Of a stretch of 64,000 nucleotides of DNA, positions 16,564 through 26,602 are shown in pieces. A program made the position numbers and the translations under genes. Every line of letters starts with the position of its first letter. Position 1 is the stretch's first letter. A model generated the notes under the pieces. The model saw only the letters and a program-made list of their open reading frames with translations. It was not told the origin of the DNA and ran no database searches. The DNA is from Planctomycetota bacterium (GTDB lineage Bacteria > Planctomycetota > Phycisphaerae > Phycisphaerales > UBA1924): positions 1 through 64,000 of the forward strand of contig JAEYUO010000097.1 in NCBI GenBank assembly GCA_023432465.1, read 5' to 3'.

Positions 16564-17649
16564 CTACGCGGTGCCCGCCTCCGTGCGAGTGGTCGGCCGG
16601 ATCACGATACTCTCGCGGAGCGCGGAGGCGATGTCCGTGATGGTTTGTTCAAGGGAGAATCTGGGACGAAAATCAATCGCCTCGCGCACACGCCGCAGAT
16701 CAGGCTCGCGCTTGCGAAGGTCCTCAAAGCCCGCCGAGTAGGCGCGGTCATACGGGATCAACGCCTTGGAGGACCGCGAACCTGTTGCGGCGATCACCAT
16801 GTCCGCCAGTTCATTGATGGAAATCGAACGGTCTGACCCGAGATTGAACACCCGTCCGTGGCAGCCCGCCGTACGGAGCAGCCTCGGCAATGCCGCCGAG
16901 ACATCGCGCACATCGCAGAAGCACCGGGTCTGGCGGCCGTCGCCGTGGATGGGCAGATCGGTCCCGGCGAGCGCGGCGGCGATGAGGTTCGGCAGCACCA
17001 TCCCATAGGAACCGACCTGCCGCGGGCCGACGGTGTTGAAGAACCGGGCGATCACCACCGGCATCCCGAGCTTCTCGTGATACGCGAGCGAAAGGTACTC
17101 GTCGATCGCCTTCGAGCACGCGTAGGACCAGCGCGAGCGGATGGTTGGGCCGTACACCACATCGTCATCTTCGGAGAACGGCGACCGCTCCGACTTGCCG
17201 TATACCTCGGAGCTCGAAGCGATGAGCGTCGGGGCGGGGCCGCCGCCCGGGCCGTGCGTGAGTGCAAATCGCAGAAGGTCCGCGGTGCCGTGGACGTTGG
17301 TCTCGATGCAGCGGATCGGATCATCGACGATCAGCCGCACGCCGACCGCGGCGGCAAGGTGGTAGATCTCGTCGAAGCGTTCGCCGGGGCCGAACGCCGA
17401 GAGCGCGCTCGACAAGTCGGCCTCGATGAACCGCAGTCCGGGGTGAACAGCCGGCAGGTTCTCTCGGCGACCCGTGGAGAGATCATCGATCACCGTGACC
17501 GAGGCGCCGCCAGCCAGAAGCAGGTCACACAGGTGCGATCCAATGAAACCCGACCCGCCCGTCACGAGCACGCGAGGGGCCTGCGTGGTCGGTGCGGTGG
17601 CGTGGGCTCCGGCAGGTCTGGCCGCGGCGTTGTCGGTGTCGGGGCTCAC
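16564..17649 (-). CDS. NAD-dependent nucleotide-sugar epimerase/decarboxylase
   Basis: An extended SDR enzyme of 361 residues. After a 25-residue Ala/Pro-rich start, the Rossmann motif GGSGFIG lies at 31-37, SSSEVYG at 145-151 and the catalytic Tyr176/Lys180 in YACSK. RPRFSLEQTI near the C-terminus is common in UDP-glucuronate decarboxylases and GlcNAc/Gal 4-epimerases. The product of ugd, UDP-glucuronate, would be a reasonable substrate, but the exact reaction cannot be read from sequence. It overlaps the Wzc-like gene by four bases (17646-17649), showing co-translation. Confidence 0.86.
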   Translation of the reverse strand: MSPDTDNAAARPAGAHATAPTTQAPRVLVTGGSGFIGSHLCDLLLAGGASVTVIDDLSTGRRENLPAVHPGLRFIEADLSSALSAFGPGERFDEIYHLAAAVGVRLIVDDPIRCIETNVHGTADLLRFALTHGPGGGPAPTLIASSSEVYGKSERSPFSEDDDVVYGPTIRSRWSYACSKAIDEYLSLAYHEKLGMPVVIARFFNTVGPRQVGSYGMVLPNLIAAALAGTDLPIHGDGRQTRCFCDVRDVSAALPRLLRTAGCHGRVFNLGSDRSISINELADMVIAATGSRSSKALIPYDRAYSAGFEDLRKREPDLRRVREAIDFRPRFSLEQTITDIASALRESIVIRPTTRTEAGTA

Positions 17650-19847
17650 TTGGTTTGCGACTGATAGGCGTGCGTGGCCTGAATGTTCCGCTTGAAGTAT
17701 CCGCCGGCAGAGGAGCGGACGGCGTTGACGATGACGCCGAGCATCTCGGCGTGAGTTTCGGAGAGCTGGGCGCGCAGCCGGTTGACCAGCCCACGCTTCT
17801 CGTTCATCGCCCGGACAACGAGCGCGACCGAATCAGCGCGATTCGCAATCGCCATGCCGTCACCCGACACGATCGCCGGCGGGACATCGATGATGACCCG
17901 GTCGTACTTCGTCGACGCCTCGCTGATCAAACGGCCCATGGCCTCGGACGAGAGCCGCTCGGGCACAGCGCGGTTGGCGAGCGTGCCAGCGGGCAGAATC
18001 GAGAGATTCTCCACGCCGGTCTGCTGCGCGGCCGCGTCGAGCGTGGCCTGGCCGGCGAGGATGTCGCCAAGTCCCGGGGACTCGGGCAGACCCAGTGCCT
18101 TGTGCACGGCGGGTCGGCGGAGGTTCGCATCGATGATGAGCACGCGCTCGCCCGAGCCGGCGCACGCAATGCCCAGGTTGCAGACAACGGTCGTTGCGCC
18201 GGATCCGGGCATCCCACCCATGACGACGAGTGAACGCCGGCCGCCCTGGTCCATCTTCTTGACGAGCGGATTGCGGATCAGGCGGAAGCTCTCGGTCACG
18301 ACGCCACCGGGCGTATCGCGGAACGCCGTCTCGATCGCCTTGGGCCGCGAGGGGTCCTCGCTGACATCGGGGATCATCCCCAGGATGTTCAGCCGCGGGA
18401 TGACCGCCAGGTCCGCGGGGCCGCGGACGCGCTGGTCCAGCAACTCGCGCAGCACCAGGATGCCGCCCGCCAGGCCCGTGAAGAGCACGATGCCCAGCGG
18501 AACAAGGATCTGAATCTTCGGGAACGACACACGATCAGGGGTCTGCGCCCAGCGCAGCACACGCACGCGGTCATACACGCGCGAGTTGGCGAGCTGATCC
18601 GCGTTCTTGATGGCGATCGACAGCTCGCCCTCCTCGCGGGCGAGCGTCTCCAGCTCGCTGTTGAACTGCCGGATCTTGACCAGCGACCGCACCACATCCT
18701 CCTTGCGGGTGTTGGCGACATCGCGCTTGGTCTCAAGCTCCTGCTTCTGCATCTCCATCGCCGCCAGTTCGGACCGGAACTGATCCAGCCGTGCATCGAA
18801 CATCTTGCGAAGAATCTCGTCGCGCCGCGCCTCGAGCTCGCGCTCCGAGGCATCGATCCGCTGGCGGAGAGAGATCAGCGTGGGATGGTTGCTGCCAAAG
18901 CCGCGCGCAAGCTGCGACCGCTCCTCGATCTTCAGCGCCGAGATCTCCGACTCCGACTGACGGATGATCGGGTCCTCACGCGTGGCGGAGATCAGCTCGT
19001 CCGGATAGACCGGCGTTCCGATGTTCTTGAGCAGGTCCTGATACTTCTGCTGCATGGACTGCACCGCGGCCATGCCCGACTCGATCTTGACCAGGCTCTC
19101 GGCGATGTTCGCCAGTTGCATGTTCTCGCTCTGGCCCGCCGTCTCCAGATCGGTGATCTTGCTGTCCTGAAGCAGGCGGTCGCGGGCGCTGATGATCCGC
19201 TCTTTCTCCGTGCCGATCGCCCGCATGCGGGCGTTCAACGCATCGCGCTTGCCCGCGCTCTCGGACTTGTTCATCCTGTCCAGGTCTTGCATATACGCAC
19301 GCGCCACCGCGTTGACAACGGTTGCCGTGTCGGGCGCCTTGCGCCAGGTGATGCTCAGGGTGATCAGGTTCGTCGAAGACCGGACGCGGGCAGACAGGTC
19401 CTTGGTCAACTCCTGCATGGCCTTCGGCGTGTTCAACCGTCCGCTGACATAGAACTGCTTGGCCCAGTCGCTCCGCTCCAGGTCCGGGTCCTTGAGCGCC
19501 GCCGCGAGCACTTCATCGGCAGTCATCATCGCTACCTGCGTCCCCATGAATCGTGCGGTCGCATCCTGCGATTCCATGCCCTGTCCCGAGTCCAGAGGAC
19601 TCGCGACCGGCGGATCGCAGCGGAAGACCGCAGTCGCGTCATACCGCGGGTAAACCCGCATGAGCGCGAAGTGCGACACAAGCCCGATCGCCGCGCCCGC
19701 TATCGCGGCGCCGATCAGCAGCGGGTAGTGCCTGCGGAGCAAGCGAACCGGATCGATGGACACCAGGCCCATCGGACCCGCGGCCGGCGGCTGCGCCGGG
19801 CGAGCAGGAGGGGATGCGGGTCGAGTCTGGGCTGGTGCGGTGGTCAT
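17646..19847 (-). CDS. Wzc-like chain-length/BY-kinase fusion with altered P-loop
   Basis: A 733-residue inner-membrane protein controlling polysaccharide length. Residues 40-62 form the first span, a long periplasmic coiled-coil follows (roughly 200-430), a second span lies near 465-485 and the cytosolic ATPase domain near 560-720. In the ATPase, Walker A' is IIDANLRRP and Walker B YDRVIIDVPP, both in place. Walker A reads GGMPGSGATTVVCNLG: the expected GK(S/T) lysine is replaced by alanine (codons near 18200-18220). The C-terminus has only two tyrosines instead of a Tyr cluster. I infer weak or no kinase activity. The start MTTAPAQTRP is chosen over a longer Arg-rich frame. Confidence 0.85.
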   Translation of the reverse strand: MTTAPAQTRPASPPARPAQPPAAGPMGLVSIDPVRLLRRHYPLLIGAAIAGAAIGLVSHFALMRVYPRYDATAVFRCDPPVASPLDSGQGMESQDATARFMGTQVAMMTADEVLAAALKDPDLERSDWAKQFYVSGRLNTPKAMQELTKDLSARVRSSTNLITLSITWRKAPDTATVVNAVARAYMQDLDRMNKSESAGKRDALNARMRAIGTEKERIISARDRLLQDSKITDLETAGQSENMQLANIAESLVKIESGMAAVQSMQQKYQDLLKNIGTPVYPDELISATREDPIIRQSESEISALKIEERSQLARGFGSNHPTLISLRQRIDASERELEARRDEILRKMFDARLDQFRSELAAMEMQKQELETKRDVANTRKEDVVRSLVKIRQFNSELETLAREEGELSIAIKNADQLANSRVYDRVRVLRWAQTPDRVSFPKIQILVPLGIVLFTGLAGGILVLRELLDQRVRGPADLAVIPRLNILGMIPDVSEDPSRPKAIETAFRDTPGGVVTESFRLIRNPLVKKMDQGGRRSLVVMGGMPGSGATTVVCNLGIACAGSGERVLIIDANLRRPAVHKALGLPESPGLGDILAGQATLDAAAQQTGVENLSILPAGTLANRAVPERLSSEAMGRLISEASTKYDRVIIDVPPAIVSGDGMAIANRADSVALVVRAMNEKRGLVNRLRAQLSETHAEMLGVIVNAVRSSAGGYFKRNIQATHAYQSQTK

Positions 19848-19955
19848 GACGTTGTTCCGTGATCTGAGATATCGGTCGTCGGCTCGTCTTGCCCGTTTGG
19901 TTCTCGGACCTGGCGGCACCGGCCAAACGGCAAGGCGCGTGCAATGCTGCCGCCA

Positions 19956-22900
19956 TCACTGCCCATCGAGTGTCTGGAGCAGTTTCTTGAGTTCCTCGCC
20001 GTAATGGTCCGTCAGGTAGGGATTTGCTTTGATGAACTGCTCCGCGAGGCTGGCAAAGTGCCGCGCCCGGGCACGGTCCTCCAGCGCAAAGAGCGTCTTG
20101 GAAAGGTGCAGCAGCGCGGGCACCCGTTCCACCGGCGTCGTCGCGAGGTTCACCGCCCGCTCCAGAACCGGGCGGGCCTCCTCGTTCTGTCCGAGGGAGT
20201 GGTACAGCGCCCCAAGCGTGTCCAGGATCATCGGAGAGCCGGGGGCGGCCCTCGCCGCGGCCAGCGCGAACGGCAGAGCGTCGTTGGGCCGCTTCAGATC
20301 CACCCCTAGCGTGTACGCGACATTGTTGTTCAACTCCGGATCGTCCGGTGTCGCCGCGAGCGCCCGCTGGAATGCCTTGAGGGCATTCTCATAGTCCTTC
20401 TGCCGATATGCGTTCGCGCCGATGGCCGACCATGCCGCGGCGGTGAGCGCCGGCTCCTGTCCGCCGGTATCAGCGATCTGCGCCAGCGCGGAAAGGGCCT
20501 GCGATTCAAGCCCCGCCACCGCCAGCCGGATCATCGACGCCTGATAGAGCGACCAGCCCGTGAACTGCGCACGCCGCTCCATCTGTCCGAGGGCGGCGAT
20601 CTGATCCTTCGCCTCGGCAAACACGCCCGAGAAGTACCGGAAGAACCCCTGCACCTCCGCGCGGCTCTTCTGATCGACCTTGCCCCAAGCCAGCAGGATG
20701 TCGCCCATCGCCTCGTTGGGCTTGTTGGCCTTCGCCCACACCCGCGCCCGGAGCATGATCAATCGCCAGTTCTGATCTGTGCCCAGACCCGCGGTGCTCA
20801 GCACCTCCATCGCCTTGGTGACATTGGGATTCTGTCCGGCGGTCAGTGACGCGATGTACAGCTCCGCGATCTCAGAGTTTGGGTACTTGGCAAAGATGTC
20901 GCCCACAAGCTGCGATGCCCGCGCGGTGCGGCCCGTTTCCGTGAACACCTGCGCCGCACGGAACTTCCACTCAAAGTCGTCGGGGTACCGCTTCACGGCA
21001 TCCTCAACAACATCCAGCGCCTCCGATGTGCGATCCAGCGCGAGCAGCAATCGCACGAAGTCCATCCGCAACTGAACATCCGCGGGTGTCGCGGCAACAG
21101 CCTTGCGGATCTGGTCGATGCCCTGCTCCGTCCGAGCCGTCGAGAAGTACATGGTCGCGAGCATGCGCCGCGCCGGCGTGAGTTCGGGGTTGAGCTTCAG
21201 CGCCTGCTCCAGATCGGATTCGGTATCCCGATTCATCGCCGAGTCCGCGCTCGTGAACTCCGCTCGCTTGTAGTACACCAAGTAGTTTGAGGGGGCCGCC
21301 GCCACCGCCTGATCCAGCGCGAGCCGGGCCTGAGCCATGTTCCCCAGTCCCGCGGCCGCCTGCGCCGTCAGAATCAGCAGGATCGGATCCGTCTTCGCCG
21401 CCGCACCCGCAGTGGCGATCAGCTCCTCCGCCTGCTGGAACTTCGACTGACGCAGATACGACTCGATGATCCTCTTCAGGACTCCGTGACCCTCGTCCGC
21501 AGCCCCGCTGGAAAGGACCGACTCGTAGAACTCGATCGCCTTGGCATGATCCCCCGAGTCAAAGTGCAGGTCGCCGATTGTGCGATCGATCTCCCGCGTC
21601 GCCGGATTCTGAAACTCCCGCGCGGGCATCAAGAGCGCAAGCGCCTGCTCACGCCCCGCAACCTGCGCAAAGAACGTGCTCGCGGCGACATATTCCCGGC
21701 TTCGCTGCTCCGTGTCCGTGACCGTATCGAGATACGCCCGGTACACCGCGACCGCTTCGTCGCGATTGCCCCGCCGGGCCAGCACCGCCGACCGCGCCGC
21801 CGCGCCGAGTCGGGCATCCTTCTTCGCGATCTCCTCGGCCAGGGGCTCCGCCTCCTCAAGCCGGTTCCCCATGAGCAGCAACGAGACCAGCGCCAGCTTG
21901 TTATCCAGGTCGTCGGGATTGCTCTCCGCGATTCGCTTTCGTGCCGTCAGGGCCTTCTCCCGGTCGCCGCCAGGACCTTCCGATTCCAGGATCAGCAGCA
22001 ACCGCGCAAACTCCGGATCGCGTCCGCACACGACCTCCGCGCGCCGCGCGGCGACCAGCGCATCGTCATACTCCCTCAGCGACATCAAGGCCTTCACCAG
22101 CGACGTGTTGCTCATCGCATCATTCGGACGAATCCGGACGGCCTCGGTGAAGGAGTCTGCCGCGGCCCGGAACAGACCAAGGTCAAGCTGCACGATCCCG
22201 AGCATCCGCCACAGCGACGGGTTCAGCTTGTCCTGGCTCAGCGCAGTCCGAAGACCCGCCGCGACCGATTCCATCCCGCTGCGGCGCAGCTCCTGCTTCG
22301 GCTCCTTGGAGAGCGCAACCAGGTCGCGACGCGCCCGGTACACCAGGCCGCGTGACTGATCAAGATTCTTGTCCTCCGCGAGAACGCACAGACGATCAAG
22401 CTCGGCCATGTCCCCCGCCGCGGTGGCGCGCATGAACAGCAACTCGACCACCATCGGGTCCGCCGGGTTGAGCTGCGCCGCTGCTTGCAGTTGCGCGGTT
22501 GCTTCCTCCGTGCGTCCCGCGCCCTGCAGCACCCGATACCGCTCGATGTGCTTGGCAATCTCCGGCAGGGTGGACTGATCGATCGCGATGAGCCGGGACT
22601 TCACCGGGTCCGGATCGTTCAGAGCCTGATCCAGTTGCTTCAGCCGTCCGTTGTCCGGATTGGCCGCGAGTCCCGCTCTGATCGCGGCGATCGCGCCCTC
22701 CTTGTCGTTCTGTGCCAGCAGCAACTCCGCCAGCAGCGTCGACAGCCGGGCATCGGTCGGGTGCGCCCTCAGGCCCTCGCGGACCGCCTTCGTTGCGCCG
22801 ACCAGGTCCGGCGCAACGCCCGTCGTCATGGGACGGATCTCATTGATGATCTTGAGCACCGGGTCCTTCGCATCATCTCCCGCCGCCAGGTCCGTGACGA

Positions 22901-24524
22901 TGCGGAGATTCTCCTTGATGGCCTCATCGCGGGGCGCCAGGCCCGTTGCGACCTCGAGATACCTCTTGGCCCGGACAAAGTCGCGCTCCTCCATCGCCAT
23001 GACCGCAAGCCGCGTCATCGCGCGCACATTTCGGGCATCGAGCTCGAGCACCCGCTCGTAGTTGGTCTTCGCCGCCCCGGTGTTGCCCTGCTGGATGAGC
23101 ACCTCGGCCAGCAACTGCAGCGTCAACGGGTCACGCGCGCCCGTCCGCTCGTTGTAGTCTGCCAGCAGCCTTCGGGTCGCGTTCAGGTCCCCCTCCATGA
23201 ACTTGATGCGCGCGTCGATCGACAGCAGCAGCGGGCTGTCCGCGGGGACAAACTCTCCGAGCTTCGTCCGGTACGCCTTCGCCCGCCCCTCGAAGCTCTC
23301 TCGCTCCTCACTCGTCTGAGCGGCCTCCCATGCCGCGAACATCGAGTCGGCCTGCAGCGACACGCCGCGGCTGCGGAAAGACTGCAGGATGATCCCGTCC
23401 AGGCTCACCGGGGGGTCCGGCAGGTCAACCAGGGTCTGGAGACGCTGGACGGCCTTCTCCGTGTTGCCGCGCAGCATCTCCAGCCGGCCCCACACAAAGA
23501 GAAGTTGCGGATCGTTCGGACGCCCCTGCAGCGCCTGCGTCATCAGTTGGTCCGTGATGTTCGCGCCCGACTCAAGCCCGATCTCCGCCAGCTCGGCGAT
23601 CGCCGCGGTCGTCATGGGCTGAAGCGATTCCTTCTTCGCGCTGAACGCGGCGTCAACGATCTGCTGGATCTGCGCCCGCCGATCGCGGTACACCTCCGCG
23701 CGCGTCGTTCCGGCCTCGGCGGTTCGAGCAAACCGATCGATGTCGAACTGAAACAGCGTCAGCCGCGCCCCCGGCGCGGGCGGATAGGTCGTGGCGAACG
23801 TCTCCAGCCGCTGCTTGGCCGCGGCCTCAAGCGCGTTCATCTGCTCGGTCTCGCTCCGCTTGCGATGATCCGCCGCGATCAGCATGTCCAGTGTGCTGCG
23901 AGCGATGACCGATTCCTCATCCGTCGGGTCCGCCTCGATCGCGGCATCCAGGTCCGCCCTCGCCGCCGCGGCTCCTTCCGCATCGAGGTCCGGCTTCAGT
24001 TGCAGCAGCCGCACCTGGGCCAGCCCGCTGAAGCGGCGAAGCACCTTGCCCGCGGTCTCATCGCCCCGGTACAGCCGCATGGTCTCGGCCACGTGCGAGA
24101 GTTGCAGTTCCCATGCGCCAAGCTCGCCCCCCGAGATCGTGATCCGGTCGTGAACTTCCTGCAGATACGTCCGGAACGGCTGCACATCCGTCCGGTCCGC
24201 ATCCGCCCGAGCCCGCAGGGCAGGGATGTACTCTCCGAAGTAACGCTCCGAGTACAGCTGCGAGGTCTTTGGCTTAGTCTTGCGGATCGCCTCGATCCAC
24301 TTGTCAATCCAATCCGCCCGGCTCTGGTCCTTCGACACCGCCCGCGAGTACATCAGCGCGGCGGTCTCCCAGTCGTCCTTCGCGGCGGCGGCATCGCCAA
24401 GCTGCACGCTCTCCTCACCCGTCTTGGTGAGCACCTCATACGCGAACCACAGCCCGCCCGCGCCCAGCAGCAGTGCGACCGTACCGGCGATGACGATGAA
24501 CTTGACGTTGACGTTGGATCCCAT
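19956..24524 (-). CDS. Giant membrane-anchored TPR protein of the exosortase locus
   Basis: A 1522-residue protein. Residues 7-29 form a single membrane anchor (VKFIVIAGTVALLLGAGGLWFAY), and the rest is a long series of tetratricopeptide-type helix pairs, with recognisable units such as DPLTLQLLAEVLIQQGNTGAAKTNYERVLEL, PNDAMSNTSLVKALMSLREYDDAL and DPELNNNVAYTLGVDLKRPNDALPFA. Such a protein would be a scaffold on the periplasmic side. A giant TPR protein (PrsT in PEP-CTERM systems) is a known companion of exosortases; this one has a membrane anchor and no lipobox, so homology to PrsT is only suggested. Ribosome binding AGAAGGA precedes the ATG. Confidence 0.85.
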   Translation of the reverse strand: MGSNVNVKFIVIAGTVALLLGAGGLWFAYEVLTKTGEESVQLGDAAAAKDDWETAALMYSRAVSKDQSRADWIDKWIEAIRKTKPKTSQLYSERYFGEYIPALRARADADRTDVQPFRTYLQEVHDRITISGGELGAWELQLSHVAETMRLYRGDETAGKVLRRFSGLAQVRLLQLKPDLDAEGAAAARADLDAAIEADPTDEESVIARSTLDMLIAADHRKRSETEQMNALEAAAKQRLETFATTYPPAPGARLTLFQFDIDRFARTAEAGTTRAEVYRDRRAQIQQIVDAAFSAKKESLQPMTTAAIAELAEIGLESGANITDQLMTQALQGRPNDPQLLFVWGRLEMLRGNTEKAVQRLQTLVDLPDPPVSLDGIILQSFRSRGVSLQADSMFAAWEAAQTSEERESFEGRAKAYRTKLGEFVPADSPLLLSIDARIKFMEGDLNATRRLLADYNERTGARDPLTLQLLAEVLIQQGNTGAAKTNYERVLELDARNVRAMTRLAVMAMEERDFVRAKRYLEVATGLAPRDEAIKENLRIVTDLAAGDDAKDPVLKIINEIRPMTTGVAPDLVGATKAVREGLRAHPTDARLSTLLAELLLAQNDKEGAIAAIRAGLAANPDNGRLKQLDQALNDPDPVKSRLIAIDQSTLPEIAKHIERYRVLQGAGRTEEATAQLQAAAQLNPADPMVVELLFMRATAAGDMAELDRLCVLAEDKNLDQSRGLVYRARRDLVALSKEPKQELRRSGMESVAAGLRTALSQDKLNPSLWRMLGIVQLDLGLFRAAADSFTEAVRIRPNDAMSNTSLVKALMSLREYDDALVAARRAEVVCGRDPEFARLLLILESEGPGGDREKALTARKRIAESNPDDLDNKLALVSLLLMGNRLEEAEPLAEEIAKKDARLGAAARSAVLARRGNRDEAVAVYRAYLDTVTDTEQRSREYVAASTFFAQVAGREQALALLMPAREFQNPATREIDRTIGDLHFDSGDHAKAIEFYESVLSSGAADEGHGVLKRIIESYLRQSKFQQAEELIATAGAAAKTDPILLILTAQAAAGLGNMAQARLALDQAVAAAPSNYLVYYKRAEFTSADSAMNRDTESDLEQALKLNPELTPARRMLATMYFSTARTEQGIDQIRKAVAATPADVQLRMDFVRLLLALDRTSEALDVVEDAVKRYPDDFEWKFRAAQVFTETGRTARASQLVGDIFAKYPNSEIAELYIASLTAGQNPNVTKAMEVLSTAGLGTDQNWRLIMLRARVWAKANKPNEAMGDILLAWGKVDQKSRAEVQGFFRYFSGVFAEAKDQIAALGQMERRAQFTGWSLYQASMIRLAVAGLESQALSALAQIADTGGQEPALTAAAWSAIGANAYRQKDYENALKAFQRALAATPDDPELNNNVAYTLGVDLKRPNDALPFALAAARAAPGSPMILDTLGALYHSLGQNEEARPVLERAVNLATTPVERVPALLHLSKTLFALEDRARARHFASLAEQFIKANPYLTDHYGEELKKLLQTLDGQ

Positions 24525-24580
24525 CTCGACCGTCCTTCTCTTTCGGCGCTGCGCCGTTCTTCAAACCCTCTTCCCACAGC

Positions 24581-25498
24581 TCAGTTCGTTGCGCCCTGCG
24601 CAGACTTGTTCGCTCGCCGCGGGTTATCCGCCGGATACTCACCCGCCTGGACGGCGTGCCAGTCCGGCGCGCACAGCATCAGATCGGGCAAGATCTCGTT
24701 GAGCAGATCCGAGGCCGCGGCGGCAAGGTCCTCCGCGGAGTCAAACGACCCGGAGAACTGCACCTTCAGGTAGTACGCGTAGTCCGCCCGCAGATCGAAC
24801 GCCAGCGCGCGAACCTGCTCGGCGCTGCTGGCAATCCCGCCGTTGGCGATAAAGAAATACCCCGCCTGCAGCTTCATTCCCCCGTGCGGTGTCGCAAACT
24901 CCGTCACCCGGAGTTCCGCCGTCTCGATCCCGTCGGGGAGAATGACCTGCGGACGGATCAGCACCTTGCGCTCCAGCCCATCCGGACCGATCGCGTCCCG
25001 CGTCCGGTACGACCGCCGCGAAAGGGCCGGATGGCCCTCCGCCGTCGTGATGGGCGTCCACCCCGAGAGGTCCAGCGACAGCGGCACGTTGCGCGTCGCG
25101 CCAGTGATCGTGAAGCCCGCGCCCACAAGGCAGCGATCCGGCACGTGCGGGACCGTGTCAATCATCCCCGTGTAGTACGCCGCGTGAAGCTCGACGATGT
25201 CCGCCGACGGATTGGCAGCGTCCTCGATCCGCACATACGCCCGGGTCACGTAGTTCTGCGTGCCGAGAACCTCGAGCATCTCGGCGGATTCCTGCTTGTC
25301 AGAAACGGACTTCCAGCGTTCGGTCTGAAGCGGCAGCGAGGGGAGCTTCAGTTCCGCCTCGATCGGCCTCTTCGTCAGCTGGAACTTCAACGCGGCGATG
25401 GTGCTGCGGAATGCCGCGCCCCCGCCGATCAGCACAACGAGGCAGACCACAAAGGCGGGATGGCGCAGTGCACGCGTTGCGGAAGCCCAGCGATTCAT
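24581..25498 (-). CDS. epsI: EpsI-family exosortase partner protein
   Basis: A 305-residue protein with one N-terminal span (residues 15-35) and an extracytoplasmic EpsI (DUF3485) domain. The hallmark segment is the HxPxxCLVGAGF motif (here VPHVPDRCLVGAGFTI near residue 117-132), with a conserved Cys, and LHAAYYTG and ANGG further along. EpsI proteins are either fused to or encoded beside exosortases and are thought to aid polysaccharide-linked protein sorting. Its ATG overlaps the exosortase stop by four bases, so the two are co-translated. Confidence 0.85.
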   Translation of the reverse strand: MNRWASATRALRHPAFVVCLVVLIGGGAAFRSTIAALKFQLTKRPIEAELKLPSLPLQTERWKSVSDKQESAEMLEVLGTQNYVTRAYVRIEDAANPSADIVELHAAYYTGMIDTVPHVPDRCLVGAGFTITGATRNVPLSLDLSGWTPITTAEGHPALSRRSYRTRDAIGPDGLERKVLIRPQVILPDGIETAELRVTEFATPHGGMKLQAGYFFIANGGIASSAEQVRALAFDLRADYAYYLKVQFSGSFDSAEDLAAAASDLLNEILPDLMLCAPDWHAVQAGEYPADNPRRANKSAQGATN

Positions 25499-26502
25499 GC
25501 CGCGCCCCCCTTCGCTTCCGGAACGGCCTTGTGCAGAGCCCACACCACCGCCATGTACAGCATGAACCCCGGCACCAGCAGCAGCGTCCCGATGAACGTG
25601 TGCGCCTCGCCCTGGCTCAGCTCGCCGTCCCACAGCGTCAGGATGCCCAGCACCGCGACCCGGATGACATTCAGGAACAACGCGACCGGAACCGCCAGCA
25701 GCAGCAGCGCGATCCGCTTCCACCACATCCGCGTCGCCACGAGCGCAACCGCCGCGCCAAGCGCGACAAACGCGATGAGCATCCGCATCCCCGAGCACGC
25801 CTCCGCCACGCTCATCGGAGAGGTCTTCAGCGTCGTCGGATTGGTGATGTTGATGATGTTGCCCGTCAGGTCTGCCTGCACGCCGAGCATGCGCAGCATG
25901 ACGTAGCCGCCCTCCGCCGCGAACAGTTGCAGCGGGAACGTCAGCTTGATCATCACCATCTCGGGAAGCGTGATGCCAAAGCCCAGGTAGGCGATCGGCA
26001 GGAACAGGGCCCGCATCGCCGCCGGTCCCAGCATCAGCAGCGTGAGTCCGAACACGCACAGAATCAGCGACAGCCCCTGCCCGAAGTGGTTCGGCACGCC
26101 CACCGTGAAGAAGACGTAGCACCACACGCTCAGCAGCAGGGGGATCAACCCCGGCCAGAACGTCATCCGCGGCGATCGTTCAAACTCGTCCCGCGACTGC
26201 CAGAGCAGGTACGCACTGATCAGCGGCACGAGGAACGCGTGCGACCAGTCCGGGCTCCCCCACGAGTGCTGCGCCTGGTTCGCGAACCACCGCCAGAACA
26301 GGAACACCACGCCCGCCAACGTCAACCCGATCATGAACGCGTTCGCGGGATCGCGCAGCAACTCCGTCAGCGGCTTCCCCGCGCTGTGTGCAGCAGGGGT
26401 GGGCATCGCTGGCCTTGGATCGCCGCTCGCGGCACCAAGTGCAGTCGGGCTGGAGGTTTGCGCAGTGGTCAACTCGGCTCCATTGTTGCCGGACCCGGGC
26501 AC
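25495..26502 (-). CDS. Exosortase (membrane cysteine transpeptidase)
   Basis: A 335-residue integral membrane protein of the exosortase/archaeosortase family. The catalytic triad is complete: Cys236 in VAEACSGMRML, Arg281 in NVIRVAVLG and His301 in GEAHTFIG. At least eight hydrophobic segments surround these. Exosortases cleave and attach proteins carrying a short C-terminal signal (PEP-CTERM type: motif, membrane span, basic end). I find no such substrate in the window. The start is uncertain: an internal Met at residue 33 would remove a Ser/Ala/Pro-rich lead. It lies between the Wza-like gene and epsI. Confidence 0.93.
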   Translation of the reverse strand: MPGSGNNGAELTTAQTSSPTALGAASGDPRPAMPTPAAHSAGKPLTELLRDPANAFMIGLTLAGVVFLFWRWFANQAQHSWGSPDWSHAFLVPLISAYLLWQSRDEFERSPRMTFWPGLIPLLLSVWCYVFFTVGVPNHFGQGLSLILCVFGLTLLMLGPAAMRALFLPIAYLGFGITLPEMVMIKLTFPLQLFAAEGGYVMLRMLGVQADLTGNIINITNPTTLKTSPMSVAEACSGMRMLIAFVALGAAVALVATRMWWKRIALLLLAVPVALFLNVIRVAVLGILTLWDGELSQGEAHTFIGTLLLVPGFMLYMAVVWALHKAVPEAKGGAA

Positions 26503-26602
26503 GGCGCACCGATCCCGCCGGCCTTCTACGCCAATCGGCTGCCAAGGTTCGCCGCTTCAGCCCGTTGATCAGGCAAGTTCGCGCAGTTTCTGCGCGAGCA
26601 AC

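Noticed and set aside
22485..24773. 762-codon open frame on the plus strand
   Set aside because: Antisense to the giant TPR gene, whose protein has clear repeats; the antisense product is Arg/Gln/Leu-rich without structure.
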